From positions 1 to 11,810 of the forward strand of contig JANRKG010000450.1 in NCBI GenBank assembly GCA_033763635.1: a DNA stretch of 11,810 bases. Direction: 5' to 3'. The notes under the pieces were generated by a model. That model did no database searches, was not told the origin of the DNA, and saw only the letters and a list, made by a program, of their open reading frames with translations. Origin of the DNA: JANRKG01 sp033763635 (GTDB taxonomy: Bacteria; Cyanobacteriota; Cyanobacteriia; GCF-001939115). Of the stretch, positions 1-6,396 are shown piece after piece. Position numbers and translations under genes: made by a program. Every line of letters starts with the position of its first letter. Position 1 is the first letter of the stretch.

Positions 1-1
1 C

Positions 2-520
2 TGTCACCTTCCGGTTGTGGTAGTCTCAGCGAATGCCCATCAGGGGTATGAGGAGTTACAGGGTGGTAGTTTTGCGATCGTTGATGTTCTACAGAAACCG
101 ATCGATCAGGCCCAATTGTTAGAAGCCGTCGGACGGGCGGTGCGACAAAAGGTGGTGAATACGCCGCGCATTCTACATGTTGAAGATGATCCCGATATTC
201 TGCAAGTGGTGGCAACCATTCTGCGGGATGTGGCGATCGTCTGTCCGGCGGCAACGATGCAGGAAGCATCCCAAATTCTCAGGCAGGAAAGATTTGACCT
301 GGTAATTCTGGACCTGAACATGCCCGATGGGTCGGGTTTACACTTGCTTCCTCATTTGAATTGCAATGGAGAGCCTGTACCCGTCGTTGTCTTTTCGGCC
401 CAGGAAGTTGGGCTGGAGATTGCCCAGCAGGTGACGGCGGCTTTGGTTAAGTCCCGTACCTCTAATCAAGAACTGCTGGACACTATCAAGGCTCTGATTT
501 CCCCTGGCGCGACTGCTTGA
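2..520 (+). CDS. C-terminal part of a multi-REC signalling protein (probably a hybrid histidine kinase), 5' truncated by the window edge
   Basis: The frame is open from the window edge, so the beginning of the gene is missing; the GTG at 17 is internal to a receiver domain and is not the start. The first 40 or so residues are the end of one receiver (REC) domain: the beta-4 strand PVVVVSA, then the conserved Lys-Pro of beta-5 (LQKPID). A linker leads to a second, complete REC domain with the acidic pair in HVEDDPD, the phosphoacceptor Asp in LVILDLNMPDGSG (nucleotides near 311-313), and a late Lys in ALVKSRTS. Tandem C-terminal receivers are typical of cyanobacterial hybrid histidine kinases, but only receivers are visible, so the kinase part is inference. 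The gene ends with TGA, and a hairpin follows 15 bases later. A multi-receiver response regulator is the alternative. Confidence 0.85.
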   Translation, partial: CHLPVVVVSANAHQGYEELQGGSFAIVDVLQKPIDQAQLLEAVGRAVRQKVVNTPRILHVEDDPDILQVVATILRDVAIVCPAATMQEASQILRQERFDLVILDLNMPDGSGLHLLPHLNCNGEPVPVVVFSAQEVGLEIAQQVTAALVKSRTSNQELLDTIKALISPGATA

Positions 521-535
521 ATCTGGCATTCTACA

Positions 536-564
536 GAACACCAGGATGATCGTCCTGGCTGTTC
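536..564 (+). terminator. Hairpin after the multi-REC gene (terminator-like, no T-run)
   Basis: GAACA-CCAGGA at 536-546 pairs with TCCTGG-C-TGTTC at 553-564. That gives 11 base pairs with one bulged C and a 6-base loop TGATCG. It lies 15 bases beyond the stop codon at 520 and ahead of the next gene's start at 639. No T-run follows (the sequence continues AGGGGGAG), so it could equally be an mRNA 3'-end stabiliser or attenuator rather than a true intrinsic terminator. Confidence 0.5.
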
Positions 565-638
565 AGGGGGAGTTAGGCGTCGAAAGGCGTTCTTACACTA
601 GAACGTTCTTCCACCCAAACATTGTGAAAGGAGATGAA

Positions 639-1040
639 ATGTCCAGCCCTGGTCTGGTCCGTATTTTGTATATTGAGGATGAACCTGATATCCAGGCAAT
701 TGCTCGCCTTGCCCTGGTTGCGGTTGGTGGGTTTACGGTAGAGATTTGTAGTTCGGGTCAGGAAGCGCTCCAGATGGTAACCTCCTTCCACCCAGACCTG
801 ATTTTGCTGGATGTGATGATGCCAGAAATGGATGGCCCTGCGACTCTGAAGGCTCTTCGTACCCTTCCTGAAACCACCAGGACTCCTGTGATTTTTATGA
901 CTGCCAAGGTTCAGAGTCATGAGGTGCTGCAATATAAAGAAATGGGTGCGATCGATGTCATCTCCAAGCCTTTTGACCCCATGACTCTCTCATCCACCAT
1001 TTGTAGCATCTGGGCCAGCTACCATGACCATTCTTCCTGA
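639..1040 (+). CDS. Single-domain CheY-like response regulator
   Basis: This is a stand-alone receiver domain of 133 residues, expected to take a phosphoryl group from a histidine kinase or Hpt protein in the cytoplasm. All signature residues are present: acidic pair E13/D14 (YIEDEPD), phosphoacceptor D58 (LILLDVMMPEMDG), T88 (IFMTAK) and K110-P111 (VISKPFDP). No output domain follows. The frame stays open upstream to 546, but ATG at 639 is chosen because AAGGAG lies at 628-633, five bases before it, and because the residues before it do not belong to the REC fold. Its 3' end overlaps the next gene by 17 bases, which suggests translational coupling. The downstream protein carries an Hpt domain, so this receiver may be a relay partner of that Hpt; this is inferred from adjacency only. 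Confidence 0.93.
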   Translation: MSSPGLVRILYIEDEPDIQAIARLALVAVGGFTVEICSSGQEALQMVTSFHPDLILLDVMMPEMDGPATLKALRTLPETTRTPVIFMTAKVQSHEVLQYKEMGAIDVISKPFDPMTLSSTICSIWASYHDHSS

Positions 1041-2679
1041 TAGCTTTCAGAAGCAGCTCACTGCCCTGCGAGAAACCTACACTCAGCAACTTCTGAATAA
1101 ACTTCAGCAGATCGAAGACCTGTGGGCGGAACGGCATGTAAATTGGAATAACCGGACCCTGGCTGCGTTGCACCGCATGATCCACAATCTGGCGGGATCA
1201 GGGGCAACTTTTGGCTTTGTGACCCTCAGCGATCGGGCCTTTACCCTTGAGCGGTTTTTGCGGACCATCATGGAAGCCGATTCCCCCTTGACTTTGGAGG
1301 AGGAGGCTCAGGTAAGCGCTCTGATTGCGGTGTTGGCGGAAGCGACCCAGCCCGATCCCTTACCCTCCAGTCGTTTAGATGCCTGTTTACTCTCCCATCC
1401 GTCTCCTCCATTGTCTAAAAACAATCGCATCATCTTTTTAGTGAAGGAAGACCCGGTCTTAGCACGGGACATGATGTTGCAGATTAGCTACTTTGGCTAC
1501 ACGGTTCGTACCTTCTCGAATCCGAGTGAATTGCGAGTGGCGGTGAATGAAACAATTCCTGCTGCCATCATTGTTGATCTGGTGTCCGTTGATGGAGGCT
1601 TTGCTGGAACTGAAACCATCGCTTCCATTCAGCACGATCGAGAAGTGCCCATTCCCATTCTATTTATCTCGGTTCGTAGCGATCTGGCGGCTCGCTTGTT
1701 AGCCGTGCGGGCAGGGGGATATGCCTATTTCACAAAGCCCGTCGAAATTAGTGCCCTGATTGACAAGCTGGACACGCTCACCGCCCACCAGACTCCCGAT
1801 CCTTACCGGATCTTGATTGTTGAGGATGAGGCGACTCTGGCGGCTTACTACGCGCTGACTCTGGAACAGGCTGGGATGTTGACCAGTCTGGTTACTGATC
1901 CCCTCCATGTCATGCAGCCTTTGATTGAGTTTCGGCCCGACCTGATTTTGATGGATATCTACATGCCGAGTTGCACGGGTCTGGAGTTGGCAGCCGTGAT
2001 TCGCCAATTAGAAGCGTATGTCAGCATTCCAATCGTTTATCTGTCAATGGAAAGCAATGTGGACAAGCAATTGATAGCCCTGAGCCTGGGGGGGGACGAT
2101 TTTCTCATGAAACCCATTCATCCTGATCATCTGGTTAAATCTGTCACGAGCCGAGCGCAACGATCGCGGATACTCCGGTCCTTCATGATTCGGGATAGCC
2201 TGACCGGGCTTTTAAATCACACAAAAACAAAGGAGCAATTGGCGATCGAACTTTCCCGCGCCCAACGGCAGAATCTCCCTTTGGCCTTTGCCATGATTGA
2301 TATCGATCGCTTCAAGTCTGTGAACGATACCTATGGGCATACGATGGGCGATCGGATTATCAAAAGCCTGGCCCGTCTCCTACAACAGCGGCTTCGCAAA
2401 ACAGACTGTATTGGTCGCTATGGGGGTGAGGAATTTGCAGTGATTTTGCCCAATACAGATGGCAAAACAGCCTCTCTTGTTTTAGAAGAACTGAGGAGCG
2501 GGTTTGCCCAGATTCGCCACCAATTTACAGGTCAGGATTTCTCAGTCACCTTTAGTTGTGGCGTAGCGGAATTTCCCCGGTGTCCCGATGTTGCTAGCCT
2601 CAGCGATGCCGCCGATCGTGCCCTGTATACTGCAAAATCTCGAGGACGAAATCAAGTGCTATTGGCGGGTAATGCCTAA
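1024..2679 (+). CDS. Hpt-REC-REC-GGDEF protein: phosphorelay-controlled diguanylate cyclase
   Basis: The 551-residue cytoplasmic protein combines phosphotransfer with cyclic-di-GMP synthesis from two GTP. The Hpt domain (about 5-105) has phosphorylatable H54 in MIHNLAGSGATFGF. REC1 (about 134-252) keeps E142/D143, phosphoacceptor D185, S216 and K238-P239. REC2 (about 262-378) keeps E267/D268, D311 (LILMDIYMPS), S341 and K363-P364. The GGDEF domain (about 385-548) has metal-binding D427 in MIDIDRFKSVND and the active-site loop GGEEF (467-471). RKTD (458-461), exactly five residues before that loop, is the RxxD inhibitory site. Everything needed for catalysis and product feedback therefore appears intact. 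The REC-REC-GGDEF part is laid out like PleD, but the added Hpt and the fully conserved residues in both receivers are notable. The start ATG overlaps the preceding response regulator by 17 bases, so the two are almost certainly one operon. Confidence 0.95.
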   Translation: MTILPDSFQKQLTALRETYTQQLLNKLQQIEDLWAERHVNWNNRTLAALHRMIHNLAGSGATFGFVTLSDRAFTLERFLRTIMEADSPLTLEEEAQVSALIAVLAEATQPDPLPSSRLDACLLSHPSPPLSKNNRIIFLVKEDPVLARDMMLQISYFGYTVRTFSNPSELRVAVNETIPAAIIVDLVSVDGGFAGTETIASIQHDREVPIPILFISVRSDLAARLLAVRAGGYAYFTKPVEISALIDKLDTLTAHQTPDPYRILIVEDEATLAAYYALTLEQAGMLTSLVTDPLHVMQPLIEFRPDLILMDIYMPSCTGLELAAVIRQLEAYVSIPIVYLSMESNVDKQLIALSLGGDDFLMKPIHPDHLVKSVTSRAQRSRILRSFMIRDSLTGLLNHTKTKEQLAIELSRAQRQNLPLAFAMIDIDRFKSVNDTYGHTMGDRIIKSLARLLQQRLRKTDCIGRYGGEEFAVILPNTDGKTASLVLEELRSGFAQIRHQFTGQDFSVTFSCGVAEFPRCPDVASLSDAADRALYTAKSRGRNQVLLAGNA

Positions 2680-2878
2680 TACATCGATAATCTTCTTGGG
2701 GAATCAGAAAATTGGCGATCGTTTTTCGTGAGAGCCGATAATGATGGGCATATTCTCAAGCGAAATTCATCTTCCTGTTTCACTTGTAACCTGTTCTGTC
2801 ACTGAAGAGGGAACTTTTTTTCCCCGAAAACCTGTTGATCAAAGAGTCACGATACGCTGATTTACTGGGGTTCCTGCC

Positions 2879-4279
2879 GTGCCGAATGAATCTTCCATTT
2901 CCCTGCCGTTTCCGATCCGATCGGGAGGAAGTAACCAGGTTCTATCCCTGGATTCAACCTTGCAGGAGCTACCACTCTACACGTTTTCCCTCAATCCCAG
3001 TTATATCAGTCGTGAACTGGCCCAGGTCTTCGAAAAACATCCTCTTCTGCCGGGGGCAGTGCTTCAGGAAGACAATCAGTTTGTCGGAATGCTCTCTCGG
3101 CATCGCTTTTTGGAGTCCCTGATCCGTCCCTATGGGCTGGATCTGTTCTTCCATCAACCGATGGCCATCCTTTACAGCTATATCCGCACCGAGTTATTAA
3201 TCCTGCCCAATACGACCCCGATCGTCCTTGCGGCTCAACAAGCCCTTCGTCGCCCTCCCGAATTGCTGGGAGAACCGATCGTCGTTCAGGCAGAGATGGA
3301 TACCTATGCTCTGTTAGATGTGCATGAACTGAATATTGCCTACTGGCAAATTCGAGGGGTGGAAACCCAGGTCCGTTACGAGCGTACCCAGGCGGAAATG
3401 ATCCAGAGTGACAAAATGGCAAGTTTGGGACGGTTGGTTGATGGGATTGCCCATGAAGTTCTAGACCCGGTTGGGTTCATCTGGGGCAATCTTACCTACG
3501 TGAATACCTACAGCCAGGATTTAATGAATCTCCTCGCTGCTTACGAAGTCCATATCCCAAATCCTCCTGCGGCCCTGGTAGAACTGCGGGAGGAAGTTGA
3601 ATTGGATTTTATTCGCCACGATTTCTTGCGTTCGATCGAAAGCATTAAATCAGGGGCGGAACGTCTGACCAAACTGGCAACGAGCTTGCAAAACTTCTGT
3701 TATATCGATGCGGTCTATCCCAAACCTGCTGATTTACATGAATTGTTGGATAGCATTTTGCTGCTCTTAAAAAGTCGCCTGACTAGTGAGATTGAGGTGG
3801 TCAAAAACTATGGCTACTTGCCGCCTGTTCTTTGTTTTTCGGGCCAGCTTAATCAGGTATTCATGAATATTATCGGCAATGCCGTTGGAGTTCTGCTCGA
3901 TCGCGCCGTTCGCCAAAAAGTAAATAATGAATTCCGTAGCACTACCAATCATTGCAGTTTGACAGAAAAGCCCAGGATTGAAATTACCACAGAGGTTCTT
4001 TCTCTTCCTTCCCCCGATCCAACGATAGTCGAGTCTCGCTGGGTTTCCGTCAGAATTGCCAACAACGGCCCCGCTATTTTGATAGAACGGCAGCAACGTA
4101 TTTTAGAATCCTTCACGATCGCCCAGCGGGCCGCAAAGGAAACGAGCCTTTCCGTCAGCTATCAGATTGTTACGGCTAAACACGGGGGGCAGTTCAAGAT
4201 GCGATCGCCCTGTTTCGGGCTAGACGATCCAGACTGCGCGACGGGAACAGAATTTGAAATTCTCTTGCCTCTCACTTAG
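2879..4279 (+). CDS. CBS-like/HisKA/HATPase sensor histidine kinase with degraded ATP-binding boxes
   Basis: A 466-residue protein with no obvious signal peptide or membrane segment. The N-terminal part (about 35-155) looks like a CBS-type pair: PLLPGAVLQEDNQFVGMLSR and, later, GEPIVVQAEMDTYALLDV. A coiled linker (about 155-180) leads to a HisKA H-box, SLGRLVDGIAHEVLDPVGFI, with phosphorylatable H192 and E193. The HATPase region (about 285-466) keeps an N-box (QLNQVFMNIIGNAVGVL, N334). The G1 box usually reads ADNGPGI but here is ANNGPAI (394-400), losing the adenine-contacting Asp. The G2 box, normally GTGLGLS-like, is reduced to ETSLSVS (421-427). The frame itself is intact. Start is GTG 2879, the only reasonable candidate after an in-frame TGA at 2858, and has only a weak ribosome site. 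The cupin gene follows 14 bases behind the stop. It may be a low-activity or pseudo-kinase that still accepts phosphate on H192; this is inference. Confidence 0.87.
   Translation: MPNESSISLPFPIRSGGSNQVLSLDSTLQELPLYTFSLNPSYISRELAQVFEKHPLLPGAVLQEDNQFVGMLSRHRFLESLIRPYGLDLFFHQPMAILYSYIRTELLILPNTTPIVLAAQQALRRPPELLGEPIVVQAEMDTYALLDVHELNIAYWQIRGVETQVRYERTQAEMIQSDKMASLGRLVDGIAHEVLDPVGFIWGNLTYVNTYSQDLMNLLAAYEVHIPNPPAALVELREEVELDFIRHDFLRSIESIKSGAERLTKLATSLQNFCYIDAVYPKPADLHELLDSILLLLKSRLTSEIEVVKNYGYLPPVLCFSGQLNQVFMNIIGNAVGVLLDRAVRQKVNNEFRSTTNHCSLTEKPRIEITTEVLSLPSPDPTIVESRWVSVRIANNGPAILIERQQRILESFTIAQRAAKETSLSVSYQIVTAKHGGQFKMRSPCFGLDDPDCATGTEFEILLPLT
4201..4208. repeat. HIP1 octamer
   Basis: GCGATCGC, the highly iterated palindrome typical of many cyanobacterial chromosomes, lies inside the sensor kinase gene. 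Shorter CGATCG cores occur throughout the window on both strands. Confidence 0.8.
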
Positions 4280-4293
4280 GAGTGAAAAATCCT

Positions 4294-4665
4294 ATGCCGA
4301 AATCAACTGTGACTTACTGGAACCCGCTTCAAGGGGAGCATTCGTCAAAGTGGGAAGTGCTGGAAGGGCTGGATCACAAAGTTGAACAGTTGACCCTGGC
4401 GATCGACGAAAATGGCGACTACACAAGACTGACGCGATTTAAGTCAGGAGCCGATACCTCGGCCTTTGGTCCCAAAAGCCACGATTACCCAGAGGAAATT
4501 TTTATCGTAAGTGGGCGGCTCTATGATGCCGCATTTGATTGCTGGCTGGAGCAAGGCCATTATGCCAGTCGTCCTCCTGGTGAAGTGCATGGACCCTTTC
4601 GGGCGGAGGGCGAATGTCTGGTGCTGGAGATGTCTTTTCCCAGTCAGGCGAAACAAGGGGAATGA
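4294..4665 (+). CDS. Small single-domain cupin protein (ChrR-like cupin type)
   Basis: This 123-residue protein is one cupin beta-barrel of unknown substrate. Motif 1 is seen as SHDYPEEIFIVSG (62-74), with H63 and the E67/E68 pair as probable metal ligands. Motif 2 fits G-x5-PxG-xx-H exactly in GHYASRPPGEVHG, with H99 as a ligand. The second His of the usual HxH is Tyr here, so the metal site may have three ligands. ATG 4294 is preferred over GTG 4282: the only ribosome site, TAGGAG at 4277-4282, overlaps that GTG but lies 11 bases before the ATG. It starts 14 bases after the sensor kinase stop and is probably cotranscribed with it. Anti-sigma ChrR proteins carry a related cupin, but no zinc-binding anti-sigma domain is present here. 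A small-molecule sensor or a metal-dependent enzyme are both possible. Confidence 0.85.
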   Translation: MPKSTVTYWNPLQGEHSSKWEVLEGLDHKVEQLTLAIDENGDYTRLTRFKSGADTSAFGPKSHDYPEEIFIVSGRLYDAAFDCWLEQGHYASRPPGEVHGPFRAEGECLVLEMSFPSQAKQGE

Positions 4666-4823
4666 CTTAAGAAACTTACTTGGAAATCTTTACAGAAACG
4701 GCACAAACTCCCTCTGGAATTCATTGGATTGCTCTGGTTTTTCTCTGATAAGAAATTTCCTTCCTGGGGAATTCTAACCGCATACCTCCCTTATCTCTAG
4801 AGGTAGGTAATGCTAAACCTTTT

Positions 4824-4857
4824 CATCTTGTCCTTTCAGGGTCATCCCTTCAAGATG
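4824..4857 (+). promoter_or_regulatory. Nested stem-loop in the leader of the TPR gene
   Basis: CATCTTG (4824-4830) pairs perfectly with CAAGATG (4851-4857). Inside the 20-base loop, AGGG (4838-4841) pairs with CCCT (4846-4849) around TCAT. The structure ends 22 bases before the start codon of the TPR gene and just upstream of its GGAG ribosome site (4869-4872). A second small inverted repeat, TACCTC/GAGGTA (4783-4788 and 4800-4805), lies just upstream. It could be a terminator for the cupin transcript or a leader element; no T-run follows it. Confidence 0.35.
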
Positions 4858-4879
4858 CTGTAAGACCTGGAGCCTACCT

Positions 4880-5656
4880 ATGTTGTCCTCTATCTTGAGT
4901 TTGTTGGGTCCGGCTGGAATCGTTGGCATCATCTTCTGGATTTGGATGCTCTACGATTGCCTGAAACGGAACAACACCGATCGCTCCCTCTGGATTTGGG
5001 TCATTCTGATTTTGAATATTGTCGGAGCCAGTCTCTATTTTGTGGTCTGCTGGCTACCTCGCAACTCTAACCAGATCCCCACTCCCCGCTTTGCGAATCA
5101 GTGGCGCTATCGAGATGCCCTTTGGCAAGCCCAGGCAGAGGTCGTTAATATTGGCAAGGCTCATCAGTATGTGAAGTTAGGGGACGTTCTCTACGAGATG
5201 GGCGATCTAGATCGGGCAATGGACGCTTACCAGCAGGCGTTAGAAAAAGACCCGGAGGAGACGAAAGCCCTTTGGGGCGCGGCTTCGGTGGCAATTGCCC
5301 ACAAACACTGGGAGTTGGCCCAAGCCTATCTACAAACCCTCCTGAAAATCCGGTCAGATTTTGCCTATGGGGATGCATCCTTTGCGTATGGACAGGTTTT
5401 GTTTGAATCCAGACAATGGGATGCTGCCGAGCAGCACTTGCAGGAACATTTACGACTCTGGAGCCATCCTCAGGGCTATATTACTCTGGCGAAAGTCCAA
5501 CACAAGAAGGGACAGATCGCCGAGGCCCGTCAAACCCTGGAAACCATGATCATTCGAGTCAAAAGCTCCGTACCTTTCCAGTACCGCAAAAACAAACACT
5601 TTGTCGCTCTGGGTGAAAAATTGCTAAGGGGCTTGACTCGTACTCTAGTTTCCTAG
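4880..5656 (+). CDS. Membrane-anchored TPR protein with a PLDc_N-like N-terminus
   Basis: The 258-residue protein begins with two closely spaced hydrophobic segments (about 9-27 and 37-58) around WMLYDCLKRNNTDRSLWIW. This fits the short two-helix module known as PLDc_N (phospholipase D N-terminal type), although no phospholipase domain follows. From about residue 92 to 230 there are three to four tetratricopeptide repeats, the clearest being YVKLGDVLYEMGDLDRAMDAY. The C-terminal tail is basic. The repeats should project into the cytoplasm as a protein-binding scaffold anchored to the plasma or thylakoid membrane. Partners are not identifiable from sequence. The start ATG has GGAG at 4869-4872, seven bases before it. 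The gene stands alone, 214 bases from the cupin gene and 63 from the next gene, and ends in TAG. Confidence 0.9.
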   Translation: MLSSILSLLGPAGIVGIIFWIWMLYDCLKRNNTDRSLWIWVILILNIVGASLYFVVCWLPRNSNQIPTPRFANQWRYRDALWQAQAEVVNIGKAHQYVKLGDVLYEMGDLDRAMDAYQQALEKDPEETKALWGAASVAIAHKHWELAQAYLQTLLKIRSDFAYGDASFAYGQVLFESRQWDAAEQHLQEHLRLWSHPQGYITLAKVQHKKGQIAEARQTLETMIIRVKSSVPFQYRKNKHFVALGEKLLRGLTRTLVS

Positions 5657-5678
5657 AAAAATCCAGAAAATCGCTGAG

Positions 5679-5684
5679 TATAAT
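5679..5684 (+). promoter_or_regulatory. Consensus -10 box upstream of the first pentapeptide-repeat gene
   Basis: A perfect TATAAT lies 35 bases before the start codon at 5720, in the context GAGTATAATGTAG. Transcription would begin near 5691, leaving a leader of about 30 bases. No convincing -35 hexamer is found 16-19 bases upstream, where the sequence is A-rich, so this may be a -10-dependent promoter. The same nine bases, GAGTATAAT, precede the gene starting at 11656. Confidence 0.5.
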
Positions 5685-5719
5685 GTAGCGTCAACGGCCC
5701 TTCTCCTGGTCAACTGCCC

Positions 5720-6334
5720 ATGCTCCTGAAATTCCTTCTCTGCTCGATCGCCCTCCTCACCGCGTCTCCCCTCGCCCTAGCCTACAGTCAGGATGATCTG
5801 CGTAAGCTGGAAACCACAAATCGCTGTCCCCTCTGTGATCTCAGTGGTGCGGATTTAACCGATCGGAATTTTTACCTGGCAGATCTACGGGGGGCGAACC
5901 TGGTAGGGGTAGATTTGAGTTTTGCAGACTTGAGTGGTGCAGACTTGAGCGGTGCGAATTTAATTCGGGGCGTTGTCCTGGCAAATGCCAAGTTAGTCGA
6001 AGCCAAGTTAGATGGCGCTTACCTGCCCTTAGCGGATCTCAGAGGAGCGGACTTGAAGGGCGCGGATCTGCGGGGAGCTAATCTCTATCGAGCGTTTTTG
6101 AATGGAACGAACTTATTTCGGGCCAATTTGCGAGGGGCAGATCTGCGGCTGGCGGATTTGCGGGAGGCAGACCTGCGGGATGCCGATCTACGGGAGGTTC
6201 AGTTAGATGGAACCCATCTGCTGGAGGCAATTTACAGTCGGGCCACTGATTTTAATCCCGGCTTTGACCCCATTAGCCGAGGGATGTACGCGATTCCTGT
6301 CAAAATCTTTACGGGAATCACATCCAATCCCTGA
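5720..6334 (+). CDS. Secreted pentapeptide-repeat protein with N-terminal CxxC
   Basis: A 204-residue protein with a Sec-type signal peptide: residues 2-19 are hydrophobic and a cleavage site is likely after LALA (residue 21). The mature part opens with DDLRKLETTNRCPLCDLSGA, placing a CxxC pair at C36/C39 directly ahead of the repeats. About 25 pentapeptide repeats of the A(D/N)LxG type follow (about 40-172), which should fold as a right-handed quadrilateral beta-helix. A non-repeat tail (about 173-204, ATDFNPGFDPISRGMY) closes it. Location is inferred as periplasm or thylakoid lumen. Biochemical function is unknown; resemblance to Qnr-type gyrase mimics is only through the shared repeat, and export argues against that role. 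The start ATG lacks a clear Shine-Dalgarno sequence. A paralogue with the same layout lies at 7955-8473 on the other strand. Confidence 0.93.
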   Translation: MLLKFLLCSIALLTASPLALAYSQDDLRKLETTNRCPLCDLSGADLTDRNFYLADLRGANLVGVDLSFADLSGADLSGANLIRGVVLANAKLVEAKLDGAYLPLADLRGADLKGADLRGANLYRAFLNGTNLFRANLRGADLRLADLREADLRDADLREVQLDGTHLLEAIYSRATDFNPGFDPISRGMYAIPVKIFTGITSNP

Positions 6335-6396
6335 AGTCTGTAGAATTGTTCCGTTCAAATTTTTTCTTTATCATCTAATTCGACTGGAACCTGCCG

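Noticed and set aside
546..638. Upstream extension of the single-domain response regulator to ATG 546
   Set aside because: The extra 31 residues do not belong to the REC fold, the early part overlaps the hairpin at 536-564, and ATG 639 has AAGGAG five bases before it.
2680..2878. Possible terminator or promoter between the GGDEF and sensor kinase genes (GGGAA..TTCCC at 2809-2824)
   Set aside because: Only a five-base stem with the T-run in its loop; no convincing promoter hexamers. I see nothing definite in this 199-base gap.
4706..4775. Two copies of GGAATTC in the gap before the TPR gene as direct repeats
   Set aside because: Seven-base matches that are palindromic at their core are expected by chance in a gap of this size and have no flanking similarity.
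5825..6235. Pentapeptide-repeat protein as a Qnr/MfpA-like gyrase protector
   Set aside because: The protein has a signal peptide and so should leave the cytoplasm; the repeat alone does not indicate function.
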